Source of the DNA: Microcebus murinus
Taxonomy: Eukaryota > Chordata > Mammalia > Primates > Cheirogaleidae
NCBI RefSeq assembly: GCF_040939455.1
Contig: NC_134119.1
Coordinates: 66,822,890 to 66,886,889, forward strand
Reading direction: 5' to 3'
DNA length: 64,000 nt
In this document: piece after piece, positions 23,041 through 37,041 of the stretch
Layout of the letters: each line of letters starts with the position of its first letter
Numbering within the stretch: the stretch's first letter is position 1
Program-made: the position numbers and the translations under genes
Notes under the pieces: generated by a model
Database searches by the model: none
What the model was told of the DNA's origin: nothing
Seen by the model: the letters and a program-made list of their open reading frames with translations, nothing else

Positions 23041-25683
23041 ATGGCTCAAGACAGAAATCATAGCAACAACATCCAACCCAACAGAAAGATCAGTAATCTA
23101 CCTTACCCATCAGTTCTCTCAATAAATGTGAATGGCTTAAACTCTACACTCAAGAGACAAAGGCTGGCTGAATGGATAAGAAAATACAGGCCAAGTATAT
23201 GCTGTCTTCAGGAAACACATCTAACCTACAAGGATGCATATAGACTAAAAATAAAAGGGTGAAGATCAATATTCCAAGCAAATAGAAGCCAAAAGAAGGC
23301 TGGTGTGGCAGTTCTAATTTCAGACGATTTAGTTTTTAAACCAACAAAAGTAGTGAAAGACAAAGAGGGTCATCATATAATGGTGAAGGGCACAGTTCAA
23401 CAAGAAGAGATAACAATTTTAAATATATGTGCACCCAACTTAGGTGCACCCAGATTCATAAAGCAAACCTTACTGGAGCTAAGCAAATGGATTAATAGCA
23501 ACTCCATAATCGCCAGAGATTTCAACACCCCACTGACGGCATGAGACAGATCCTCCAAACAAAAAATTAATAATGAAATAATGGACTTAAACAAAACTCT
23601 AGAACAATTGGGTCTGACAGACATCTACAGAACATTCTACCCAAAATCCACTGATTATACGTTCTTCTCATCAGCTCACGGGACATTCTCCAAGATTGAC
23701 CATATCCTAGGACACAAAGTAAATCTCAAGAAATTTAAAAAAATAGAAATCATACCATGTACCTTCTCAGATCACAGTGGAATAAAACTAGAAATCAACC
23801 CTAACAGAAACTCACATTTGTACACAAAAACGTGGAAATTAAACTACCTCCTACTAAATGATTACTTCGTACATGAAGAAATCAAGACGGAAATAAAAAA
23901 GTTCTATGAAGAAAACGACAATGGAGAGACAAGTTATCAACTCCTCTGGGACACAGCTAAAGCAGTTCTGAGAGGAAAGTTTATCTCCATAAATGCCTAT
24001 AACCAAAAGACAAGAAGATCACAAATAGACAATCTAATGAAACGACTCAAAGAGCTGGAAAAAGAAGAGCAGACCAACCCCAAACCCAGCAGAAGAAGTG
24101 AAATCAACAAGATCAAATCAGAACTAAACGAAATTGAAAACAGGGAAGCTATTCAGGAGATTAATAAAACAAAAAGTTGGTTCTTTGAAAAAATAAACAA
24201 AATTGACGCTCCATTGGCTAAGCTAACGAAAAGCAGAAAAGAGAAATCTCTAATAAGCTCCATCAGGAATAAAAAAGGAGATATCACAACTGATCCCAAA
24301 GAGATACAAGATACAATTCATGAATACTACAAAAATCTTTATGCACACAAACTAGAAAATGTGGAGGAAATGTACAAATTTCTAGAAACACACAGCCTCC
24401 CTAGGCTCAACCAGGAAGAAATAGATTCCCTGAACAGACCAATCTCAACAGCTGAAATAGAAACAGCAATTAAAAATCTCCCTAAAAAGAAAAGTCCCGG
24501 TCCAGATGGCTTCACACCTGAATTTTACCATACTTACAAAGAAGAACTAGTACCTATCTTGCAGAAACTATTCCACAACATCGAGAAGAACGGAAACCTC
24601 CCCGACACCTTTTATGAAGCGAATATTACTCTGATGCCAAAACCAGGAAAGGATGCAACAAAAAAAGAAAACTACAGACCAATATCCCTAATGAATATAG
24701 ATTCAAAAATTTTCAACAAAATCTTAGCTAACCAAATCCAGACACTTATCAAAAAAATAATCCACCACAACCAAGTGGGCTTCATCCCAGGGATGCAGGG
24801 ATGGTTCAACATACATAAATCTATAAATGCAATTCACCACATAAACAGAAGCAAAAACAAAGACCACATGATTCTTTCAATAGATGCAGAAAAAGCTTTT
24901 GACAAAATTCAACACCCTTTCATGATACGAACACTGAAGAAAATAGGCATAGAAGGGACATACCTAAAAATGATACAAGCCATATATGACAGACCCATAG
25001 CCAACATCATACTGAATGGGGAAAATTGAAATCATTCCCACTTAGAACTGGAACCAGACAAGGCTGCCCACTATCAACACTTCTGTTCAACATAGTGCTG
25101 GAAGTCTTGGCTACAGCAATCAGACAGGAAAATGGAATCAAAGGTATCCAAATAGGGGCAGAAGAGATCAAACTTTCACTGTTTGCTGATGATATGATAT
25201 TGTATCTAGAAAACACCAAGGATTCAACCAAGAAACTCCTGGAACTGATCAATGAATTTAGTAAAGTCTCAGGATACAAAATCAATACACAGAAATCAGA
25301 GGCATTCATATACGCCAGCAACAATCTCATTGAGAACCAAATCAAAGACTCAATTCCCTTCACAATAGCAACAAAGAAATTAAAGTACCTAGGAATATAC
25401 TTAACCAAGGAGGTAAAAGACCTCTACAGGGAGAACTATGAAACACTGAGGAAGGAAATAGCAGAGGATGTAAACAGATGGAAATCCATACCATGCCCGT
25501 GGATCGGCAGACTCAATATCATCAAAATGTCTATACTACCCAAACTGATCTACAGATTCAATGCAATACCTATTAAAATCCCATCAGCATTTTTCACAGA
25601 TATAGAAAAAATAATTTTATGCTTCGTATGGAACCAAAGAAGACCCTGAATATCTAGAGCAATTCTAGGCAACAAAAACAAAA
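23041..25683 (+). pseudogene. L1 ORF2, broken and truncated (cassette A)
   Basis: An endonuclease-reverse transcriptase remnant starting 41 bp after ORF1. The endonuclease N-terminus (SVLSINVNGLNS, LQETHL) is cut by a stop at 23260 (Trp codon) and another at 23542 (Arg codon, CpG type). A 482-codon frame follows (23581-25029) with the RT motifs [13 protein letters not shown] and [11 protein letters not shown] 1-nt deletion near 25025 shifts to the frame holding FADD at about 25192. A further stop occurs at about 25647, and the element is cut at 25683. Confidence 0.92.
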
Positions 25684-26776
<1,093 letters not shown>

Positions 26777-26792
26777 ATGGCAACCAATTTTA
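26777..26792. repeat. Right target-site duplication of the split L1
   Basis: A second copy of atggcaaccaatttta (first copy 8986-9001). It is followed by aaatgag, the natural continuation of the flank. Confidence 0.85.
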
Positions 26793-26979
26793 AAATGAGA
26801 AAAATGTCTCATAGAAAACCTCATCTGTTACAATCCTGAGTGACACCTGTAAGGGGTCAGTTACAGTAAAAGTCAGTGCCCTGCATTGTGCTTGTGCTTT
26901 AGGAAACATGAAGGAAGTTCAAACACACCATAAAACCATGAGACACATTGCGTTGCAATGGAAAAGTGAGTGTGTTCTC
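26793..26979. other. Original left flank of cassette B
   Basis: Unique sequence leading into the cassette head. From about 26870 it is homologous to 45084-45180 of cassette C ('attgtgcttgtg', 'ggaaaagtgagtgtgttctctgg'). In cassette A this flank is replaced by L1. Confidence 0.75.
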
Positions 26980-27086
26980 TGGGGTCCTGCTCAGTGGTCA
27001 CATTACATCAAGGGCTGTGGGAATTCCCACCAGCTGAGTGAAAACTAACTTTTAATGACTTCCCAGATCCTCAAGTTTACCTTCTG

Positions 27087-27428
27087 ATGCAGTTCGACTG
27101 GGGAAAACGTACATCCTCAAATAGTTACTTTGCATTCCTGATTAATGCACCTGCTTTATTTACCAGGAGAATCATTTTGCATCTGGAAGAGGGACTTGTT
27201 GCTCCTCTGGGCACATCAAATGGATGCACGATAAACAAGGTCATTAAGGCAGCAGGTGACAAGGTCATCGATGTCCACTGGGAGGAGAAGTCCTGCCATC
27301 CGTCCCTGACATACAGTCATTGCCGGTCAGACCCAGCCTTTCCAAGATGCCTCAGTGTGTCAGGGAAGCCGCCTGCCTTTCATGAGGGTTCTGCGACACT
27401 CAGCCTCGGGAAAGAGATCGAGGTATGA
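27087..27428 (+). CDS. Unrecognised 113-aa open frame (cassette B)
   Basis: The copy of 10632-10973, differing at one residue (D4). The same doubts apply: no recognised domain, and the frame is not kept in cassette C. Confidence 0.2.
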   Translation: MQFDWGKRTSSNSYFAFLINAPALFTRRIILHLEEGLVAPLGTSNGCTINKVIKAAGDKVIDVHWEEKSCHPSLTYSHCRSDPAFPRCLSVSGKPPAFHEGSATLSLGKEIEV

Positions 27429-29250
27429 AGACCTTTTCCATGTTCCCATTCCCATGCTAGGCTTCCTTGCAGAGACTTCAAATTTTTTCAGATTTATCTT
27501 TCTAAAATATTTTCAGTTATGATACATATATTGCTCTTTATTATTTTTATTGTCACCATTTCTCTTTTCTTCTTTATATGTAATTGTTTCTATCATCATT
27601 CTTTCATTTCTTTTATATCTCAGTATCTCTAACAGCTCTTCCAATCTGACCTTATCTACAATCGAGTTTTACTTTAGAGCAGTGTCTCACTATCTTCATG
27701 GTATTCTGACCTTTTGGTTTATCATTAAGAAGTACTTGAGAATTCTTTACAATTCCATGTATACAAGTAGATCTCTCATACTATATGGTTTCTTTATTCT
27801 CAATACTTTAACTGGGCTTTATTTACATTAGAAATAATTCTAGTTTCATGTATTATTCCCTTTTCCACTCCACTGTTATTCTTAATTTTTTTCCTAGCAT
27901 CGTTCTGTTTTATAGATAGCACTGTTTATTTTGAATCGATGCATGCTCATTTTATTACTAATTTTAAAATGCTTCAGTCACAATTAGATTAATTTATCCT
28001 GTTGTTTCCAACTAGAGGCTTTAGACATTTTTAACATATGCTAACCCCTAGTTGTACCATATTTTCATGCCATTTAAAAGATATCATTCTCTAAATTGTG
28101 TTTTCAGTGTTGTTATGCTGTAATGAATGATTTTTATGGTTTTTATACTGACTTTTCTCTCAGTTACTTTGACAATCTCAATGATTCAAATATTTAGATA
28201 AGCTGTTAATAATAAAAAATGGTATCTCATTCATTCCAATTATTTCAAATTTTACTTTCCTTACAATAAAACTCCTCCAAAGATATGAGGAATACAATTG
28301 GGGAGAGCAGATCATTTCAGTCATATCCAATCTTAATGGAAAATCTTTCAATATTTAACCATTAATATGATACTGCTGACATTGTAGGTATTTTCATTAC
28401 AATAAGGTTAATCCTTCCCATTGCTACATAATGAACATTTTAGCCATTGATATATGTTGAATTTTATGAGATAATTTTATGTATCTATCGAAATGGTTAT
28501 GTTTTCCCCTAATCTACTGCTGTGGTTAATTGTACAGATGAAGTTTACCTTAAATTTACCTTGCATATTTGAATAATTCTCTTGATCAATTGTGAATCTT
28601 TTCACATAGTGTAGAATTCATGCTTACAATGATTTTACATTGATTATTTTTCACTAGGTTCATGAAATACATTGTCTTACTGTCACACTTTTCATAAAAT
28701 CTGCGTAACGTTTAGTTATCAAGATTGTGCTAACCCGATTATGTGGTTGATAAAATGCTCTTTTTCTATCCACAAAATGTGGTTTGTAGATATGCTTTGT
28801 ATGTGGTATATTTGGAAAGCTTCATCCTTGAAGCATCCTTCAGAATTTCCTGAGAAACAATTTTGTCCATTATTCAATTTCATCATGAGGTACATTGCAC
28901 ATCTATGACTCTACAATCTCTGTGGAGGGTAAGTCTTCTAGTAATTTGCTCATGTTCCCTAATTTTCCAAATGCATTGGCATAGTTAATCACGATGTTAT
29001 CTTTTTTAAAATATTTGCAGCTCTCAATTGCTCTCTCTGTAACATTTTAAGCCTGATATTATTGGTGCCTTCCCTTGGGCAGTGGTACGGTCTCTGCAAA
29101 GGTTTATTCATTTCATTCTTATTTACAGGAATTCTCTTTGGACTCTGTTTTTCCCATCCATTTTGGAATGTTTTTCCATTATTCTGCCTTTACCTGTATC
29201 AATTCCTCTTATTTATTTGTTTATGTCTCAGAATTCACTTTTCTATTGCT
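27429..29250. other. Cassette B non-coding upstream DNA
   Basis: AT-rich, no gene recognised. It is a near-identical copy of 10974-12795. Confidence 0.7.
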
Positions 29251-30410
29251 TTTTTTTTAATTATTTTTTTTATTTTGGCATATTATGGGGGTACAGATTT
29301 TAAGGTTTCAATAAATGCCCATTTCCCCCCTCCCCCCAAACGTCTGAGTCTCCATCATGACCATCCCCCAGATGGTGCACATCTCACTCACTATATATGT
29401 ATATACCCGCCCCCCTCCACCCTCCCACCTGCCCAATACCCTATTACTGTAGCACCTATGTGTCCACTTAGGTGCTACTCAGTTAATACCAGTTTGCTGG
29501 AGAATATATCTGGTGCTTGTTTTTCCATTCTTGGGATACTTCACTTAGTAGTATGGGTTCCAGCTCTAACCAGGAAAATATAAGATGTGCTATATCACCA
29601 TTGTTTCTAAGAGCTGAATAGTACTCCATGGTGTACATATACCACATTTTATTAATCCATTCTTTGATTGATGGGCACTTGGGCTGTTTCCACAGCCTTG
29701 CAATTATGAATTGTGCTGCTATAAACATTCGAGTGCAGGTGTCTTTTTTGTAGAGTGTCACTGGATCATTTGGGTAGATGCCCAGCAATGGGATTGCTGG
29801 ATCAAATGGTAGTTTCACTTGTATCGCTTTAAGGTATCTCCATATTGCTTTCCACAGAGGTTGAACTAGTTTGCAGTCCCACCAGCAGTGTAGGAGTGTT
29901 CCTCTCTCTCCGCAACCACGCCAGCATTTATTGTTTGGAGATTTTTTGATAAAGGCCATTCTCACTGGGGTTAAGTGATATCTCATTGTGGTTTTGATTT
30001 GCATTTCCCTGATGATTAGAGATGTTGAGCATTTCTTCATATGTTTGTTGGCCATTCTTCTGTTTTCTTTAGAAAAATTTCTGTTCAAGTCCTTTGCCCA
30101 TTTTTTAATGGGGTTATTTGATTTTTTCTTCCTAATTTTCGTGGGTTCTAAGTATATTCTAGTTATCAGTCCCTTATCGGATGCATAGGATGCAAAAATT
30201 TTCTCCCATTCTGTAGGTTGTCTGTTTACTTTCATGACTATTTCTTTGGCTGTGCAGAAGCTTTGTAGTTTGATCATGTCCCATTTATTTATTTTTGTTG
30301 CTGCTGTGATTGCCTTTGGGGACTTCTTCATAAACTCTTTGCCCAGGCCGATGTCTAGGAGAGTGTTTCCAACTTTTTCCTCTAGAGTTCTAATAGTTTC
30401 ATACCTTAGG
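29251..30410 (-). mobile_element. Young 5'-truncated L1, antisense (cassette B)
   Basis: The copy of 12796-13955, keeping the same 282-codon ORF2 C-terminal frame (29483-30331, minus). With the sense L1 end at 42440-43625 it forms an inverted pair of about 1.1 kb inside cassette B. Confidence 0.9.
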
Positions 30411-31525
30411 AGGATTCCTACTTTAATATGGCCAAAGAATATTCCTCTGTGTGTGTGTGTTTGTGTGTGTATGTGTGTGTGTCATATTTTCCACATGCAC
30501 TTGCACATTGAGGGATATGTAGGATGTTCCATATCTTTGCTACTATAATGAATGAACATGGGAGTGCAGGTCATCTCTTTGAAATACTGATTTTAATTAC
30601 GTTGGATATATGCCCAGGTCTGACATTGCCAGATCATATAGTAGTCCTAGTTTTAATTTTTTGAGGAATCTCCATAGAGTTTTGCATAAGAGTCATTCTA
30701 ATTTATTCCCACCTACAGTGTAGAAGAATTACCTTTTATTTACACTCTTCCTATACTTGCTATCCATAGTCTTTTTCATAATAATCATCTGCAGATGTAA
30801 GGCAATATCTTCTTGTCATTGTGACTTGCACTTCCCTGATGATTAACGGTGTCGAGCGCCTCTCAATAGTTTGGCCATTTGAATCTCTTCTTCAGAAAAA
30901 TGTCTATTCAGATCCTTTGCTTATTTTTTATATTTTTGGTTTATTTGATTTTATTGCAATTGAGTTGTATGAGTTCCTTATGTATATTTTGGTCACAAAC
31001 ACCCTCTCTAATATATGGATTGCAAGTATTTTCTCCCATTCTGCGAATATTTTCTCCCATTCCATTTCATTATGTTGATCTTCCCTTTGCTGTGCAGAAG
31101 CTTTTTAATCTCATGTAATGCCAGTTATATATTTATTTTTCATTGTCTGTGCTTTTGGTGTCATATCCAAAAATTATTGCCCATATCAATGTCTAGGAGG
31201 TCTTTTTTTATTATTTCCTCTGGGAATTTTACAGTGTCTAGTCTTCCATTACTGTTTGCGTTGATTTTTCTGTATGGTGTTAGATGAAGGTCCAGTAGCA
31301 TTCTTTTACAAGTGGATATCCGCTTTAGCCAATGCTAGTTTTTGAAGAGACTCTTCTTTCACCATCATGTATTCTTGGTGCCCATGTCAAAGGTTAGTTC
31401 ACCATACTGTGTGGGTTTACCTCTGGAATGTCAATCCTATTCCATAAGTCAACATTCTATTTTTATACCAGTACCATACTGTTTAGATTACTATTGCTTT
31501 GTTTGAAATTTTAAAAATGTGCTGA
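30411..31525 (-). mobile_element. Older L1 ORF2 remnant, antisense (cassette B)
   Basis: The copy of 13956-15070, including the TG tract at 30445-30483. Confidence 0.75.
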
Positions 31526-31836
31526 TTCCAGAATTTAAGTTGCAAGATATTGAAACTTTTAAGATGAACAAACAGCACACAAATACAGTCCTATAGAACT
31601 TTTCATATACTCTTGTGTGGAGGTGGTTTTGTAAGTTTTCAGTTCTTAGAGGAATTGCATCAACACGTCTGGAATCTTGGTTTTCCTGTTCTTCTTACTT
31701 GGAGGTAAACTGGTAGGTCAGAACACCTCATTAACAAATAAATATGGAATGGGACACTCGGCTTGTATTTAAAAATAAAAGACTAATGAGTGAACTGTCT
31801 TTGATTTCCATATGTCACCTTGGCCCTATCTCCTTT

Positions 31837-31959
31837 CTTTTTTTTTTAATGCCAAAGTATTAAGGGGGAACAATGGTTACATGATTCTCTTTTGTAATGC
31901 TTGAGTCACAGCTATAAGTGTGCCCAGCACCCAAATAGTGTTCATTGTAACTGTTAGAG
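31837..31959 (-). mobile_element. Short L1 3'-end fragment, antisense (cassette B)
   Basis: The copy of 15383-15509 with a shorter poly-T run. Confidence 0.7.
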
Positions 31960-33186
31960 GCTCAGAGCCATACTTTACAGAATACCTTTCTCCATAAATT
32001 TCTGTGTTAAAGTAAGCCTGATGGTTTCAAGAAGATATGGGTGAGGCAGAAACCTTTAATCCTTTTAATATTATGTTAGTCAGACCCAATGACAGAAATC
32101 AAAGCTCTAAATGGCTCCAGCTTCCAGCTTGATATGCCAGCAATAGCCCGAAGACATCTTCAGCAGCTGCCCCTCTACCAGCCAACCTTAACCACATGTC
32201 CATGGATTTAGATTTTCCCACCCACTTTTGACTGCCTTCCAGCTATTGCTCCCGGTGAATTGTGGTTACTGACTTTCTCCTTCCCTCTTACTGTCTTTTC
32301 TAGACTTTCACTGAAGTGCCTCCCATGTTACTGTAATCTTTAACACCCATACTGACTCCCTGCTCCAGAAGTTTTGGTCACTGCATTTTCCTCATTAATT
32401 TGATTGATATAATACTACCCTACTTATTTTTAACACCCTTATATGCTGATTCTACATCTGAACAACTTGTTGAACTGTTTTTATTTATTTCTTTAGCATG
32501 GGCTTAAATTATTGATCTATCTGTATTTCTTTTCTGGAAAGCCAAACATAATGTCCCCTAAGCTAGGAAGGTTCCCAGTGACCTTTCTTCCACTGCAAGT
32601 TGTTTTCCTCTTTCAGGCACAGAATGGGACTTGATGTCAGGCACCTAATCATAAGCTGTGCAACATTGAGGCTGATTATGATCAGTTGAGAGCCTGGTGC
32701 CGTATCCAGGGCCTCCAACTCTTGACAGAAAGAGATCTTAACTCCATGAATATCAAAGAAAATTTTGGCAATTCATGTGGATGATAAAACACTGAAAGGT
32801 TTCTATTGCCAAGGGAAAATGTGTGGAGCAAGGAGAGAAGAGAATGGAAGAAAGAATTCTGGCTACTGGTGAGGAGTGAGAGATGCCACTGCCTACTGGA
32901 CTACGAGACAAATGTATGGACAAAGGGGCTTGAAGCTGAACCTGGAAAGTTCATACTACATATTAAATGTGAGATGCCTTTTAAAAAATGGGAGTGCGGT
33001 CAACAATTGCCAACCATATCAACAATCACAATTTCAAATAATTCAAATGAATAAAACTAAATTAAAAAGTTGGTAGAAGAAGCAAAATGAGATTAGGGAG
33101 GAATAATGATCTCTTATTATAGATGTTCCATAAGTACTTTGGATTTTCCTCCCTCTCATTAAATTTTAAGAATATTATTATTATTG
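31960..33186. other. Cassette B spacer, no gene recognised
   Basis: The copy of 15510-16731. It has a 4-bp expansion (ttta unit near 32482) and a 1-bp insertion that offset the shorter poly-T, so the 16455 offset is restored downstream. Confidence 0.5.
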
Positions 33187-33988
33187 GTTTTTTATTTCAA
33201 AGTATTAGAGGATACAAATCTTTTTGTTACATAGTTATCTCTTATAATGCTTAAGTCAGGGCGTGTAGTGTGCCCATCACCCAGATAGTGTTCATTATAC
33301 CTGACAGGTAAGTTTTTGTCCCTCCCTCTCCCACCTTCCCATTTGCCAATGACCTTTACATCTCTTTGAGCCTGTGTGTGCTCATCAATTGACTCCCAAT
33401 TATTATTGCACACGTGACGTTTGTCTTCCTATTCCTGAAATACTTCACTTAGGATAATGGTCTCTGGTTCCATCCAATTGCTGAAAAACACATTCTTTCA
33501 CTCTTTTTTATGGCTGATTAGTACTCCATGGCGTATATATATACCAAATTTGCTTAATCGAGTCATGAATTGATGGGCACTTAAGTTGATTCCACATCTT
33601 TGCAATTGTAAATTTTGCTGTGATGAACATTTGAGTGCATATGTCTTTTGGATAAAATGATTTCTTTTCCCTTGGGTAGATACCCAGTAGTGGGATCGCT
33701 GGATCTAATGGTAAATCTGCATTTATTTCTTTGAGGAATATCCATACTGTTTTCCATAGAGATTGTATTAGTTTGCAGTCCCCTTGCTCTCTGCATCCAA
33801 GCCAGCATCTACTATTTCTTGACTGTTTAGTAATACCCATTTTGACAGGGGTCAGGTGATATTTCACTGTGGTTTTAATTGGCATTTCTCTGATGATTAG
33901 TAATGTTGAGCATTTCTTCATACGTTTGCTGGCCATTTGTCTACCTTCTTTTGAAACACTCCTGTTCGTGTCTTTTGCCCACTTTTAT
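33187..33988 (-). mobile_element. Old 5'-truncated L1, antisense (cassette B)
   Basis: The copy of 16732-17533, with the 142-codon ORF2 remnant at 33508-33936 (minus). Confidence 0.85.
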
Positions 33989-35307
33989 ATTATCGCTGCA
34001 GTAGAGATGGATGCTAGAGTAGAGAGTGGTGCTGAATGGACAGAATATAACTTGACAAGTTCTGAATACTCTATGTACTGTGCTGTTATAAAGGAAGTAA
34101 TAGATACAGAATTCACTCGATGTCTATTGAGGAAAGAAGGATCATGTATAAAACAATGGAAACACTGGAAGAATGAGTCTCCAGGATAACGGTATAGTAA
34201 GCAAAGCCAAACTCCAATACATATGGATGTGGTATTAACTTTATTAATAAGTGTCAACCTTGATGACTGTTATGTCTTTCAAAGAATAACTATATTTGTG
34301 AACCTACTAATTCTGTTTCTGTAAAGCACTCAGAAACTATCCAAACCCAAATGTGGATTTGACACGTGTTGCAGTCAGCGAGATACATAGACTATCTGTT
34401 AGACTGGACTTACTTACCCTGGCATTTTTGCCACTGGGGCCAAGGAAAAAAACCCTGTTGTGAGATTGTCCTGTGCATTGTGCGGTATTTAGCATCATGG
34501 TGGGCCTCCAAGCACTGCCTGTCAGCAGCGCTGCACCAAGCTGTGAAAACCAAAAATGTCTGTGAATAGGGACCATTGATCCATGGGAGGGGGATCCTGA
34601 AGGAGGCAAAAAGTTCCTACCCGAAAAACGCTGTGTTAGATGAATCTTTAAAATGATTACTGCCTAGAAAAGATTTTGTATGCTCCCAGGACTGTCTATA
34701 AGAAGTTCAAATATAGACAGTATTCTTTGTGTTAGAAGTGCACCGTTCATGGAGTCTGCATAGGTTGGGAGGGTGCGCCAGGGGGACTGAGATAAGAGAT
34801 ACAATCTACACTACTTGAGTGATGGCTCCACTAAAGGCCCAGACTTTAGCAGTATACACTGCATCTATGTAACAAAACTGCACTTGCCCTCCTTAAATCA
34901 ATACAAATAAAAAGTTGGAAAAAAAAATTTTTTAATGAGTATACTGTTGTCTAAAATGGTTAGAAGATTAAACATAGGTGTAGAGATTAAAAAGGAGACT
35001 GATACTCTGAAGAAGAGATAGTTTAAAAATGTAAATTTGTTTTTCTTACAGGCCAGTATGTCTTCTGGGTAATACGCTATGATGCTGACTGTTACCATTT
35101 GAATTCTACCTTGTTAACACCCATTTCTATATTCTAAGGTTCTCAAGAGGCTCTGGAATTCAGTTTCTGGAAATGCCACATCTGGGCTTGAAATCCCGAG
35201 GAATTGAGCATTGCAACACTCTTTCTTCATAGTGGACTTACACAGGTTTATTGTTCCACAGGCTCTAGTATTTATAACTTTAAATGTAATCTTTTTATTT
35301 TGGATAT
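33989..35307 (+). promoter_or_regulatory. V1R proximal upstream region (cassette B)
   Basis: The copy of 17534-18852 with scattered substitutions. It is the likely promoter and 5' exon region of the cassette B receptor. No defined element can be named. Confidence 0.4.
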
Positions 35308-35309
35308 AG
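35308..35309 (+). promoter_or_regulatory. Candidate splice acceptor of V1R coding exon (cassette B)
   Basis: AG before gactgg, 43 nt upstream of the ATG, as in cassettes A and C. Confidence 0.4.
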
Positions 35310-35352
35310 GACTGGCTTACCTAATTGGAACACCTAAAAGATCATTAAGATA

Positions 35353-36264
35353 ATGATTCCAAGTGACACAATTTTGGGGTTTGTCCTCGTATCTCAGATG
35401 TGTGTTGGTTTCGTCGGGAACTCATTGCTTTTTGTGTTCTATGTGTACATATATTTCATTCAGTCTCATTTGAGGAAGCCCATAGATTTGATTTTTATGC
35501 ACCTGACATTAGTCAATGTTTTGGCCATCATGTTGTTGCTGACACCAGACATCATGTCATCCTTTGGAGTAAGAAATGCTATGAATGATGCCAGCTGTAA
35601 AGCAATTTTGTATATAAACAGAGTGACCCGGGGTGTTTCCATCTGTACCACCTCCCTCCTGAGTACAGTTCAAGCCATCACTATCAGCCCCAACAAAGCT
35701 AAATGTTTGTGGATTAAGTCTAAGCTCTCTATGTGCATTTTTCCCTCTTTCCTTTTCTTCTGGATCCTCAACATGCTAATCTATATCCATGTCATTGAAG
35801 TTATAACAGCAAGAACCAATTTCACTCTTGTAGGCCGTGGGTATTCTCAAGTATACTGTCAAACTAGGCAGTTTGGACGTGAAAATTCAGGATCATATGT
35901 GAGTATCATAGTAACTCGAGATCTCCTGTTTGTCGTCATCATGGTCTGCACAAGCCTCTACATGGTCAGTGTCCTGCGCAGACACCACAGGAGAGCCCAG
36001 CATCTCCACAGCCCCAGCCTGTCGGTCCAGCTGTCTCCTGAAAACAAAGCCACACACAGAATCCTAGTGCTGGTAAGTTGCTTTGTGTTATTTTATGGTT
36101 TGAGCAACTTCATTACCCTTTATATATTTTATACACCTCAGAAAAACCCCAAACTTGATGCAATTACTGTAATTTTGTCATCATGCTATCCAATGATCTG
36201 CCCTCTTGTGCTGATGAAGAATAATAAAATTATTTCCCAGTTTTATTCTTCCCTTCTAAGATGA
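35353..36264 (+). CDS. Vomeronasal type-1 receptor, intact (cassette B)
   Basis: A 303-aa single-exon GPCR with the same seven-helix layout and family motifs as cassette A, the Cys82/Cys169 pair and the Asn156 glycosylation site. It differs from cassette A at six residues: L119, C128, V194, R209, S224 and N291. With cassette C as outgroup, L119 (two base changes) and N291 are derived here; residue 128 cannot be polarised. The third-loop residues R209 and S224 match cassette C, so this copy keeps the ancestral loop. I see no synonymous differences from cassette A. The reading frame is fully open, and upstream and downstream flanks match cassette A. A distinct expressed receptor is likely but not shown. 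Confidence 0.95.
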   Translation: MIPSDTILGFVLVSQMCVGFVGNSLLFVFYVYIYFIQSHLRKPIDLIFMHLTLVNVLAIMLLLTPDIMSSFGVRNAMNDASCKAILYINRVTRGVSICTTSLLSTVQAITISPNKAKCLWIKSKLSMCIFPSFLFFWILNMLIYIHVIEVITARTNFTLVGRGYSQVYCQTRQFGRENSGSYVSIIVTRDLLFVVIMVCTSLYMVSVLRRHHRRAQHLHSPSLSVQLSPENKATHRILVLVSCFVLFYGLSNFITLYIFYTPQKNPKLDAITVILSSCYPMICPLVLMKNNKIISQFYSSLLR

Positions 36265-36459
36265 GAGTTGTCATTTCTCAAAGAGCACTCAATGGCCAGT
36301 CTAACACCCCACACTTTGTTCTGCAACAGAGAAGTCCTCATAATGATTTATATGAGAGAAAAAAAAATCATGTTTCTATTGAACACTTGAAATGTGGTAG
36401 GTTGAATTAAGATTAGTGATAAATTTAAAGCACACAGATTGTGAAGTCTTACTATGAAT

Positions 36460-36677
36460 AAAAGTACATAAATATTTTAGGGCAGCTGGGAGGGCAGAGG
36501 AGGGGATGGGTATATATAAACATAATGGTGCAGTGCACACCGTCTGGGAGATGGACACACTTGACGCTCTGACTTGGGTGTGGCGAGGGCAATATATGTA
36601 ACCTAAACATTTGTACCCCCATAATATACTGTAATAAAAAAATTTTTAAACCAAAAAACAATAAAAAGTACATAAAT
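36460..36677 (+). mobile_element. 190-bp L1 3'-end insertion with TSD (cassette B)
   Basis: The same insertion as in cassette A (36474-36663), with duplications at 36460-36473 and 36664-36677. It is a shared derived mark of cassettes A and B. Confidence 0.93.
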
Positions 36678-37041
36678 GTAGTAGCATTTTTCACATTTGT
36701 TTCATGCCTAAATAATGATACTTTCAGTAAATTAATATATTACAGATAATTAAAATTAATTTTCTCGGTTTGTGCTCTTTTTTAATATAGCTACTAGATA
36801 ATTAAAGTTGTACTTTGGGCTTGCACTATATTTTCTTTAAACAGTGTCACAATAAGGATCTTCTTTTATTGATTCCACAAATATACATTACCCACCGTAC
36901 ATATTCCAGGCAGTATTTTAGGGCTTGATATACACCAGTGACCTAAAGAGATGAAACACAATAATTAAAGAAGTTATATAGAATGTTGGTTGCATAGGAA
37001 AAATATATGTACATATGATAGGAGCTATAAAGAATGAGGAT
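36678..37041. other. V1R downstream flank (cassette B)
   Basis: The copy of 20223-20586. No gene is seen. Confidence 0.7.

Larger units (their letters stand above)
10210..25683 (+). repeat. Segmental duplication: V1R cassette A, inserted into an L1
   Basis: From about 10625 to 25683 this block is colinear with cassette B at an offset of +16455, with very few differences. Its first 410 bp instead match the inverted copy at 2680-3090. It ends at 25683 inside the sense L1, whereas cassette B continues to the L1 tail. Both ends join L1 to L1 in opposite orientation. It contains a complete receptor gene with about 8 kb of upstream sequence. Confidence 0.9.
20587..25683 (+). mobile_element. L1, complete 5' end, truncated in ORF2 (cassette A)
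   Basis: A sense L1 beginning with the G-rich start (ggggcggagcaagatggcgg), a GC-rich 5' UTR to 22006, ORF1 and most of ORF2. It ends at the duplication breakpoint at 25683. It shares inactivating lesions with the cassette B copy, including a premature stop at 23260 and a frameshift at about 25025, so it was dead before duplication. No target-site duplication can be identified. Confidence 0.93.
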